A DNA stretch of 64,000 bases from Erythrocercus mccallii. Lineage: Eukaryota > Chordata > Aves > Passeriformes > Dicruridae. A program made the translations under genes and the position numbers. Shown here piece after piece: positions 12,901 through 24,900 of this stretch (its first letter is position 1; the number at the start of each line of letters is the position of its first letter). The notes under the pieces are model-generated. The model worked only from the letters and a program-made list of their open reading frames with translations. It did no database searches and had not been told where the DNA came from. Where the stretch lies: assembly GCA_013397435.1 (NCBI GenBank), contig VZRG01001505.1:1-64000 (forward strand). The letters run 5' to 3'.

Positions 12901-15900
12901 TAGCTTGAGTATCTGTTCAGCTTAGAGTTGTCCATGCTGGTAAGACACATGTACAAAGAAGTGGGATCCTGGATTTCTCATAGCATCTGCATGGGCAGCC
13001 ACAGCCACCTTCTAAGATGAGACTGCTGCTGCTTTGTGTGGGCATCTGAGCTGTGTCCAGAAAGTAGAGGGTTTTTCTGTAATGCAGATGAAGAGTTATA
13101 AGAGGCTTTTCAGATACCCAGCAAGTGCCAGGTGTGAGTGTAAGTTTTGATTTTGTGTGGGTGGCTTTGCTTTTGTACCTTCTAAGTTTCATATAATACG
13201 CTTGTAGTTGATCTGCTCCTGCCTAGCGCTTCTGGGCATTACTCCTATTTTGTAAGTTGCCAAGCTGGGCAGTGCCTGTCCTCACAGCTAATGCTGTGGG
13301 ATGTGACTCAGAACAGAAGTATGGTCTTCGGTACAAGTGATGTCCCATAGTTAATGAAGGAGCAATGGTTTCCTCTAACAGGGACAGCATAAAGGCAGGG
13401 AAGACAAATCAGTGTTAAATCTTTTAAGATGCTCCTTAAAAGAGATATGAATGTGGGAGGTCGCTTTCTGATTAATGGATATGCTCTGATTAAAAGTCAG
13501 TGTGATGACACATGGGACTGCTTGGTCTTGACTTCCTGTTGCAACTAGCCTCAGCATCATACTTGAACTGCTGTCCTATCTTCTCAGAGTCCAAGTGAAG
13601 CTGTGAAAATCACCCTTGGTGTTTCTGCAGCTGGTGAGGTTTATGGTTTGCTTCACTGTTGTCTGTGAATTCCTGAACTGGCCCCTGGGCAGAGATCTTC
13701 TGCAAAGCCTACCCAGTACCTGTGCAGGATCTGCTCTGGTCAGGATGTGCCTGGTTCAGAGCAACCTGTTGTGCTGTGGTGGAGATGTTGCCTAGTCTTT
13801 GAATTCCCTTCTCCAACTCTTGTTCCCTTTTGCTTGCAGTGTATATAATTATTCCATAGCTGATTTTTTTCCCGGTCTTTGTGTGCTACACAGTGCTGTG
13901 CCCTCTTCAGTGTCAGGAGCTCATTTTGGTGTCTGTGTTACCAAGTAAAAGCTACTGCTTTCTGGAGGACCCCAGAAGAACACCTGCAAGGATTACATTT
14001 GTGTACTTTCAGTGGGGCAATCTTCAGAGAAGAATCTGTTAAACACTGTAACTTACAGCATGCACAAAAAGACCTTGAATGCTTGTGTGTTCCTAGATGC
14101 TTCCCCTTTGCTAATGTCTTTTTATTGTGTTTTGTTTCTCACAATAATGAGAAAAATGAGTAAAAACGAGAAACCACCTGTTGATCTGTCCTGTTACTGC
14201 TGATCAGGTTGTCTTCCTGACAAGGACATTGTGACTACTCATCTTATGCAGGAGGCCTTCTAGGAGTGTGTGGAATCTGTGGAATGCATTTTATTTTATG
14301 TTTAAGTTTTAGAAGCAAATTAAATGTTATTTAGAGACAGAAGAATGATTCTGCATAATTTTCTTTCCAATTTTAGGTCTGAGAAGAGACTGACTGTCCC
14401 ACCACGGTTTCAAAAGGAGTTGCAAGTTCACCTGTCCAGAAGCTCTTCCACAGAGTCAAGTGGTATGCCCATTAAGAAATTATTTGTTGACTACTCAGAG
14501 TGGGTGTCATCTTAAAAGAAATCCATCTTAGTATTTGTTTTGAATGAACATGGGTTTGGATGAGGAATCAAGTTCTGTGAGTGAACCTTTTCACTCTTAT
14601 TTCATTGTGCTGAGGAAATGTTTGCTTGTCAGCCTCTCAGTCTTCTAGGAAACACATTGGACAGTGTCAAAGCCAATCACAAAGCCAGAGTGAGGAGTTT
14701 GGAAACAGGAGGAGTAAGCTTAACTTCACTGGTGAGGTAGGAATCTGGTATAAGGATGAAATCCTGGCTTTCAGGAGTAAGCAGCATTACTAATGTATCT
14801 GCCCAGCAAATACTCTTCTGCCTGTGTGGCTCAACAGTTGTGCAGCTGATGACCTTGCAAAGTGGTGGTTGATTTCTTTGAGACTTGTCAGCCTGATTTG
14901 TGAAGCTTCAGGTCTGGTAGCAAATACACCCCACCAAAGGGAAGTGTAGAGATGAGGCAGCAGGTAAGCTAGTGATGTGAATGTCCCCGTGGAATAATGA
15001 CTGCCTTATTCCTAAACACAATGTATGAAATTGCCCAGAGCAGCTGAACAGTTGTCACTTTCCTTGCTCCACTGAAGGGCTTCCTTGTATGCAGTAGCAC
15101 AGAAAATTTGCCTGCTGGGTGGAGACTTTTCCTCAGAGCGTAGCTTGGAATAACAGGCAAATCATTGGTCTGATTTGTACTCCAGTCTTAATACAGAAGA
15201 ACATTCTTGGTTGTCGTGAAATATCTTTGGTGTGTTTGTACTCCTAGGGAAATTGTCTTGTGTCCCTCTGGGGATACTACCTTAGTGCAGTGTCTCAGCT
15301 GCAGTGGGGCTGAGGGTTCTGAATCCTCTTCCAGAATCCCTTCAGAAGCAACATGTAGCAGCATCTTATGAAAATAACTACGCTGATTGAAAATTCATTT
15401 TTAGATAGTTACTAAATGTCTGAGATTTCCATAGTTCTTTGCCACAGGAATTGACTGAACCAGCCGTAATGGACAGGAGAGCCACATTTCAGAGTTGATG
15501 CTATGCTGGCAGCTCCCATGTTTAGTTTTTAAGTACAAAGGTAATCATCTTTCTGTTTGTAGGGCTGTGTTTACTTCAAGGTTGTATTTTTTTTTTAACA
15601 GATAGCTTGAATACATCCACTGCAGAGACACATACTGTTGCCCCTGGCTCTTCTGCTACTGATGTCCATGAACTTCAAAGTCGCATTAAGGAGCTTCTGA
15701 GCCAGTACAGCAGTGGTGTCAGGATGTCAAAGATGCCTCAGATCTATCGGGAAATGTACTGGGAGGACCTTAGCATGGAAGTGCTCCATCAGCTTCAGAA
15801 CTGGCCTCATGTATGCACAGTGAGTATTGTGCCATTTTTATGGAAGATGCATGTACCCTGTAGATTTCCGAGTGTTCATTTGCCAAATATTATTTTATGT

Positions 15901-18900
15901 GCACCTGCATTTCCCTTTGTGCTCTGTAGCAGTGACAAAAAGCCCCCCACCACCATGCTCCCAAATTGTAACAATGCCTTTTGAAACCCCAGAAAATCAC
16001 TGTTGACTGAACTAGTGTTTTGAAGAAGGACGGTCATCCTCTTTGGTGTTCTGGAGCAAGTGCTTGAGGTTGCTGACTTGCCACCTTTAATTGACCCCAT
16101 TTCTGACAACTCATATAGCTGATGGCACGTGATCACCATGCCATGTTTGTTGTTCTTGGTTTGGATTTTTTCCCCAATTGCTTTTTATGCTTTTCCCTGT
16201 TGGTGGGTTTACCTGCTCTTAAAGCTACAAGCTACCAATATCCCTTTTGAACAGTCTGAGGTTTAACTGTATTTATCTTTCTATACAATTTTTCAGAGGT
16301 CTTTCTCACATCTTAAGCCAAGGAATTTTGCTGTGTAAGTTAGGTTTATGATACAATAATAGATGAAATTGAAGAGTGGTAATGCTGCAGAGAGAGATTA
16401 CAGCTAAGCCCCTTTCTGCTCTCCTGATGCCTGTGACCCCTTGATTACCAAGGGTGTCTTTGCTTCTCTTATTAGGGGCTGGTATCTGGCTGAGTGCCCT
16501 CTTAGAGGTCTGACACGAGTTGCCATGAACACTGGAAGGGTCTTCAACTGCTGTACATCAGTCCCTTCTTTTGCATTCACGGGTTATTTATGGTGTCATG
16601 CAACTTTGCATCAAGGCTTTGTTTAGCCTTACTTTAACAGGCCAGTGATACCAATGAAGACTTTGGTCTCTGTCAAACTGTGGCACAGAAGAGTACTGAA
16701 GTAATAATAATAATTGTCTTCTTGAAGTGTGTTTTTTGTATGTCCTACTAAGTCATTTCTCATGTAAAAGCATTTAATGCCGAAAAAAAAGAGAAATTAA
16801 ATTAGTTGAATAATTGCTCTTCAGGAATAACACCATTTGTATGCGTGTGTGGTATTCTCATAGATACGTAAAATGTGTTTGTAGCACCTTACTACAGACA
16901 CTAGAAATGTATGCAATCAGCAGCAATTTGTTTTGATGATTGATGATTGGTTCCGTGTTATCTATAGAGCAAGCTGTTATGTCTTGAATTGCTTAATTCA
17001 TGCAGCAAATTTTAGTCTTTTTTATAGCTAATGTTCCAGTCAGTCCTGTTCATCCAGGATCTTTGTTCTGTATTCATTATCCATTTGCTTGTAATCTGTT
17101 GGGTCTATCTCTCTCTTTCTAGCATGCAAATAAAGTCATTTATGCATAAATAAGCACTGATTAAATCCATGGAAACGTTGTAATACAATGGGCACAGTAC
17201 AACAGCAGTCAGAACTATCAAGTTATCTTGGCAGAATCAGTCTTATTGTAGAGAGCTGTTAATGAGCCTCTAAAGCCCATCTCAGTTTACTGACTTAAAA
17301 AATTGTAATTATGGCTCAGGCATGGAGAAGTTTGAACTGGGACCTCTTATATGAAAGCTACTATACATCCGTTAAATATAATCAGTTGTTGGTTCAAACA
17401 TATTGTCTGCAGGTGTACAGCTCTGTAGAACCTTTGAATGCAGAAGACTGATTGTACTCTCCAGTGAAAGTAAAGATATCTGATATCTGAATTATTTCTG
17501 TCTTATTGGTTTCTTCACTGGGAGTGTCTGCCAGGCTCAGAAACACGCCTGGTGTTTCTTTTATTATCTTCTTAAAGAACACATTCTTTTTGTACTCATT
17601 CTGATCAGTGTAGCATAGTTACAAACCAACAGACAACAAACCTAATACACTTGCAGTGTGTCCAAGCTTTTAATTTGAGGACTATGCCTTGGAGAGTATC
17701 ACTTCTGAATAACTTTGCATTTCTAAAACTTCTGTTTGAAAAGAAGGAATTTTATCTAGGAAATTGTAATTTCTGTGTTTTTACAACCATGGGTAGTGGA
17801 CATTTTTCCTGTTTAGTGAGTTCAAGTCTCCAAATATCACTGTAAGTGATATTTGGATGATGATCTTGTTTTCAGTCTTTGCCTTTCAGACAGGAGGTAT
17901 TGAGGCTGACTTTGTCTCCATTTGTCTGTTACCTCCCTTCTTTAGGTTAGCTTGCTTGAGCATCTTTTTTGTAGCAACATATTTTGCACAGCTAGATGCA
18001 AAAGTACAGTTACCAAGTAATGGCAAGTGGTCACAGCTTGTAGCCCAGCCTTCATGAGCAGTGGGGCTGACAATAAATATGCTTACAAGTTTTTGTTGTC
18101 TAGACAGATCTCAGCCAGGAGAAAAATCTGCTTCAACAGCTCTGGGCAGATCCATAGTGTTGCTGAATTGTTTGCCTTTACTTCCAGCACTAGTGCTTTG
18201 AAAAATGTGATGACTGGCAGTGACCCTTCCACCTTCAGAAGGTGGAAGGGTCACTTCTTTATCAGAATTTTTTACCTTTCTATTTGACTAATTACTTTTC
18301 CATGTGTCTTTGAGCAGCTAGTGATCCCTATGTTAGACTTCCAACTCCTGTCTTATTTCGTATCTTTCTACATATTTTTGTCACAAGTCTTTCTCACAAC
18401 TTAGCTGTTTTCTTAGAATTGAGTCAAAGTTATATAGTTTTACTGTGTTTGGGCTCAGCCTTGAATCCTTGAGATGCAGGCAGCTGAACCCCTCAGGGAG
18501 AGAGAACATTGCAGCAGAGGTGTGACAGGCATGAAGGCATGTAAATCAAAAAGTTTTTTGGGTTTTTTTTTGTAAGTCACAACCCAAAAAGTAATGATAA
18601 ATCTATATTTTGTACTGGCAACATGATGGTTCCCTTTTCAGTCTAAATATAAACCTCCTTACTGAGTTGTATATGTGTTTAAGGGACTTTTTACTTGTAC
18701 ATGCTCAGCTCTCCTCAGTTACTCTGTGAGTGATTCAGGTGTGTGTGATTCAGGTGGTGATTCAGGTAGGGCAGTGCAAGAGAAGCCTAAACTCTCAGAT
18801 CTTCTTTCAGAACTTTTGCTTGAATTTCCATGGTTCTTTTCCAAAAGCTTTTAGATAATTAGGCAGCCCTAGGACATTAGGGAATGTCCTTGAATGGGTG

Positions 18901-21900
18901 TTTAGTTGGTTTAAAGACTTGAAATGGAGCAACCCTGGAATGATTTACCTTCAAAAAGGCAAGAAGTCATGTGGGATTCCTCAGAGGTAACACTTGGACA
19001 CATGGCTGGTCAGAATTGTAACAAGTGAGTTGGTAAAGGATGCAAATACAAGTTCAACTGGCTGAACTTATGGGGTTGTTCAGTTATAAAGACCAGGGCT
19101 CTCTGAAGAGGTATGTAACCTCTTCATACCATGTTTCTGGTCCATAAAATTTCATTGGAATCTTAATTACAGCCATGGATAGAAAAGACTCTCACTACAT
19201 TAAAAAATAGTGGGGTTTTTTAATGTGGACTTTTAAGCTTGGGAAAAGGGGATCTTGGCATTTACAATAGCTTCATGCAAATGTTGACTCAGTATGGAAA
19301 AATGCAAATGATAAGTATTCTCAAAATAAATAGGAAAGGAGTATTTCAGTGGGAAGGAACCTGTCAGTGATCATCTAGTCCAATTGCCTGACCACTTCAG
19401 GAATGACCAAAAGTTAAAACATGTTATTAACGGCATTATCCAAATATCTTTTAAACACTGTCAGACTTGAGGCATCAACCAAGAAATCTGTTCCAGTGTT
19501 TGACCACCCTCTTGGTAAAGAAATGCTTCCTAATATCAAGCCTGAACCTCCCCTGACACAGTCCTCTGCCTAGGAGGCCATATTTTCTGGTTGACTCACT
19601 GAGGACTTGTGACCAGAAGTTATTTCCTCAAACTTCACACATTTCCCAGATTTGCTTGGCACAACAGTACAGTGTTCACAGTAGATGTCTGGGAAGTTGC
19701 GATCTCCAGTCAGAGCAAGATACCAACCCGGAAATTTCTCCTGAGTGCCTGTTGATAGCAGACACTACAACACTCCTTTGAAACCAGGATCTCTCCACAT
19801 TGTCACTAACAGTAAGGGCTGTGCGGTCAAACCTCCCCTTTTCGTACAGTGCAACTCCTCCACATTGCCTGCCCTGCCTATCCCTCCTGAAGAGCCTGCA
19901 GCCCTCCATCCCAGCACACCAAGCGTTGCACTTGTTCCACCAACGCCAAAGAAATCATAGCTGGGAACTAGCTAGTGCTTGGCATTTATCCTGTTTGTTT
20001 CTCATAGTGTGTGTTGGTGTACGACAAATATTTCAGATATACTGCAAGATCAAGTCCAACCTTCGAGCAAATACCACATTCTCAGCCATGGCCACTGGTT
20101 GTCAGTCCAGTCGTTTATTGAATACCTCCAGGGATGGTGACCTGCTTTGGCAGTCTGTGAAATGCCTGACCCTCTTTTCAGTGAAGAAATTGCTCTTCAT
20201 CTCCCACCTGAACCCCCTCTGGTGCAGCTTGTCCTGTCACTGGTTGCGTGGGAGGAGAGACAGACTCGCACATGGCTACAGCCTCCTCAAAGGGAGTTGC
20301 AGAGAGTGATTAAGTCACTCCCGAGCCTCCTTTTCCTCAGGCTAAATAACCCCAGCTCTTTCAGCCACTACTTGTAGGAATTACCCTGTCCAGCTCCAAC
20401 CCTTCACCAGCTGCTTTCCCCTTCTCTGGACTTGCTCCAGCACCTGTGTTTCTTGTCATGAGGGTCCCAGAACTGGACACACAACTTGTGGTCTCACCAG
20501 TGCTGAATATAGAAGGACAATCACTGCCCTGGTCCTGCTGGCCACACTACTGCTGACACAGGCAGTGGTGGAATACAGGATGCCATTGGCCTTCTTGGCC
20601 ACCTGGGCACAGTCTGGGTACATGTTGACCAGCATCCCCCTTCTCTGCTGGGCAGCTTTCCAGGCACTCTACCCCAGCCTGTAGCACTGCACAGGGTTGT
20701 TGTGACCCAAGGGCAGGATCTGGCCTTATTGAACCTCACACCTTTGGCCTTGGCCCATTGATCCAGCCTGTCCAGATCCCTCTGCAGAGTCTTCCTGCCC
20801 TCCAGCAGGTCAACACTCCCACCCAGCTTGCTGTCATCAGTGAATTTACTGAGAGTTCAGTCAATCTCATGCAGATCATCAACAAAGATTTTAAAAAGGA
20901 TTGGGCCAAATACTGATTCCTGAGGAACACTACTAGTGACCAGCCCCCATCTGGATGCAGCACCATTCACCTCCAGTCTCTGGGTGTGGCCATGCAGCCA
21001 GTTTCTAACACAGCAAAGAGTGCACCTGTGCAAGCCATGAGCTGCCAGCTTTTGCAGGAAAATGCTGTGGGAGACAGTGTCAAAAGCTTTGCTCAAGTCT
21101 ACATAGGCAACATCCACAGCCTTTCTATCATCCTCTGGGGAGGTCACCTGGTCATAAAAGGAGATCAGGTTGGTCATGCTAGCTGGGCCTGATCCCTTGG
21201 TTGTCTGGCATATGCTGTGTGATCACACTGAAGATGATCTGTTCCATAGTCTTTGCCAGCACTAAGGTCAGGCTGACAGGCCCATAGCTCTCCAAATCTT
21301 CCTTCTGACCCCTTTTCTTGGATGGGCATCACACTAGCCAACCTCCAGTCATCAGACCTTCCTGGTTACCCAGGACTGATGATAAATGATGAAGAGCAGC
21401 TTGGCAAGTGCTTCTTCCAGGTATCTTAGTACTCTCAGGTGAACCTCATCCTGTTCCATAGACTTGTGAGTGTCTCAGTGGCACAGTGGGTTGCTTACAG
21501 CCAAAAATTATCCATCAGGAGAAATGGACTCTATCAGACCGTATCATATCTTGTGCCTCAGAAGTTTTTCCATGTTTATCTCAATGTTTTGGTGAAAACA
21601 CCAATCCTAGAGCTCTTTTTATTTGTAGAATGAATAACAAGCAGACACCTTTTAATTGCCAGAATGAAGGGATGTATGCATATTGAATGGATTCTAGAGT
21701 TATCTTGTGGTTATGACTGCCTTAGTCTTCTGTCTGTTTTCTGAAGGAGCTGGTACAAAAATAACACTACCATTCTGAATTTTGAAATGCCACTTGTGCT
21801 GGAAGAGATGCATTTGCTTTTCAGCAGTTCTAGAACAAAGATGTTCCTTTCCATAAAATACTCTACTGGCTCTGGCTACATACCATACATACATTAATCT

Positions 21901-24900
21901 GTTGTTGTCAGAGGACAGTTTTATATCTGTAATCTATCATTCTCAGGTTTCTTACTGCTTATTAATAAACATAAAGCTAAACAATATGTAACATGTGATC
22001 ATATTCTTTAGTGACCTTAAACACTGTATTGTCTGATACTGTGTGAAAAGGCTTCTCAGACTGGAGAACATTTGCCTGGCTGTTTATTATGAGGAGGAGG
22101 CTTTACAGGGTAAAGGAAAGCTTAGTTTTCTTCACTTAATCTCTTGGATGTCTGGTAAGGTATTGGACAGGTCCTGCAGTCTGTCAGTCTTGGAAATACA
22201 TAACTGGGAAAAAAATTGCAGAAATTAAGGGGGAAATTAGCATATTTTTGTTTAGTGGCTTGGGGGTGTTTGATTGATTTGTTGTTTGGTTTTTGATTTG
22301 GTCTTTTTTTTGGTAGTAGTCACTACAAGTGTAAGTTTATCCCTACGGAAAGGTAGAGGATTTTTTAGATAAGAATGAGACTTTTATAAGAGAACAGTGA
22401 GATGTTGCCTAATTGACTGGTTGGATATTTTGTTTATCTTTTTTTAGCTGTATCTAAATACAAATTATTATTCTGACTATTCTCAGATTATTATTCATAT
22501 TTTACATTTATACATGTTGGGATTGGTTGCAGAAAGTGAAACTAAAGGCTTAGGAGACCAGGATTAGATGATAAACAAATTGACAGAAATAGGACTGAGA
22601 CTGTTGTTTTCTGAATCTGGTCCTGGGCAGTACACCATGTCTTAACAAAATAGGTACTACATATTAATACATCAGGCAGCTGAGTTTTTACTGTAACATT
22701 CAGAGTGAATTAAACAGGTATGCTTAATCTGTTCAACAGAACAGAGAAGAGAAGGATTCAAACAGAAAAGAGAAGGATTGCCACAGTACGGAGTTGTATT
22801 CCTTGAGAAATTTTGGTTTTGTCAGTCTTTATTCTCGGAGAAGGAATTTCCATATCACAGTTAAACTGTGTGAAGCAAAAGTCATCTTTCCAAACAGAGA
22901 AACAAACTTGAAAAAATAAAAATTCCAACTCTAACGTACTTTGCACATGGAGGAGACAATGGAGCAGGCTATCACATCTGGTAGTATGTATGAATGAAAG
23001 CTCACAGTTTTACACAAACCCTAGAAGCTGTTTCCAGTAGATGAGCTCTTGGATTATGTTAACTTTCTTTTGCCATGGTCATTGAAGAAATCGGTGTTTA
23101 GACACAGCCATTAGCAGCCACTAGCCATTTAGAACAGAGTTCAGACAACAGAAGACATGTTCTACCTAAAATGTAATTAGATGTGCTGTACATACTTCAG
23201 CACAGAGCAGACTAGAGTTGGTGTCCTCCTCACTGAGAAGATGGTGTTGGAGCACGTGTGGAAATGAGCCACTTGAGGACAGAAGGTCCAGAATAACTTT
23301 GCTGTCCAAACACAGTGCTACAAGAGGTTGTAAATTGATATACCTGAACCTCAGTCCTGGTGATGAGTGGTTAGACAACATGATGAGCCACCAAATGAAG
23401 TCAGACTCCATTTGACAGCATCTTTCCTTATTCCTGCAACCTGTGCATCTCCTGTGTGTTAAATCTTGTACTTTTCTGACCTTGTAGGAGAACTTCAATG
23501 CACTATGAGGTAAAAGTTATTACAGCCAAAAAGAGCTGCTGACAAAGTTGCCTGCTTATCCTCAGTGCCGGCATAAAGATATGAGGAATAGGGGTAACCC
23601 TCAATAATATGGAGTTGTTAGATTGACTCAGCTGTCTGATTGCATCACAGTTTCCTTTGTAATTGTATATTTTCAGAAGCCAGAGTCTTGTAAGCACAAG
23701 AAACTGGAGAACAAGTATCTTCACTGTGATGTGCAGGGTAATGAAGTGGGAGGGCAAAGAGGATGGGCAGAAGGGGGCAATCTAAAGACACTTTTGAACT
23801 TTATAGAGCTTACCATCCCAGCCCTGAGCAAGAGCTGAATCTGAACAGAGGATATCTTGACAATAGTGATTTTTTTAGTTTAACAATAAAAGAAAACACA
23901 AAAATATACCCAGCATAACTTGTATTCTAACATTTCAGTTAAGTTCAGAAGAAATGAATACTAGAGACAGAATCGCAAAACCACTGAGATTGGAAAGAAC
24001 CTCTTTCGATTACCTACTGCAACCCCCATACTCATGCAGGGTCACCTGCAGTCTGTCTAGGTCTCTATCCAGTGATTTTTTTAACAATCAGCATGCTGCA
24101 GCTTTTCTGGCCGACATATTCCAGTCCTGTTTCAGCTTTCCTGTTGACATGAGGCTTGGCTAAAAACAGGTGTTTTGATGTGTTCTTTTGTTGTTTAGGG
24201 TAAGAAGATAGGTAGGATAGCTTTCCATGCAAAATAATTAATTGCATATCAGACTAGAAGCTGTAAAAGATGGGTGGATTACAAGGATTAGCTGTAACTG
24301 GATGATGTAAGAGGCTTCCACATCCTTGTAAGGAAAAGCTCCTTATTGAGTGATGCCACCATGTGCAGTGGGGATCTACGGCCTTTCAAGAATACTGGCC
24401 AAGTCTGTTTTTTCCCCCAGATCTGGTTGCTCTGGACACATACTCAGCAGTTTGGTAGCTAAAACTCTATTGCTTTCAGAAGCAGCTACTTGGAAGAAAG
24501 GGAGGAGCTGAATGTTAATGTTGAAATAGCATCTCACCATTGCCTGGGGAGACCTGTACTATGGAGGGAAGGGTAAAACCAGTGGGACTGAGGTTGTGGT
24601 GACTGCCATTGACAGAGATGAGATGCTGTCAGCCAGTGTGTGGGTGCAAGACAGTGCTGATCAAGGCCAGAAATACGTTCCTCACTGCTTTGAGCTCCAG
24701 CTTGCTAGGATTTGAAATTCATGTGCTGTTGAGGAAAGCCAGGTAGATGAGAGTTGCCTTCACGCTGTTTGTCTAAGGTGCCTGTCACTAAAATGTTTCT
24801 GTGTAGCATCTGTGGTATGTATGCTGTGGCAGTTGGGTTCCCTGTTGCATATTTAAATCAAATCTGAAAGAACTCCTGCACCACACTTCTGACGAATTCT

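Noticed and set aside
18219..18255. MicroRNA precursor
   Set aside because: The whole palindrome is 37 bases with essentially no loop, shorter than a normal precursor of about 60 bases or more.
20857..21177. Reverse-transcriptase open frame as a functional gene
   Set aside because: Clear CR1 RT sequence, but it is a truncated, frameshifted copy without endonuclease or intact catalytic region in frame.
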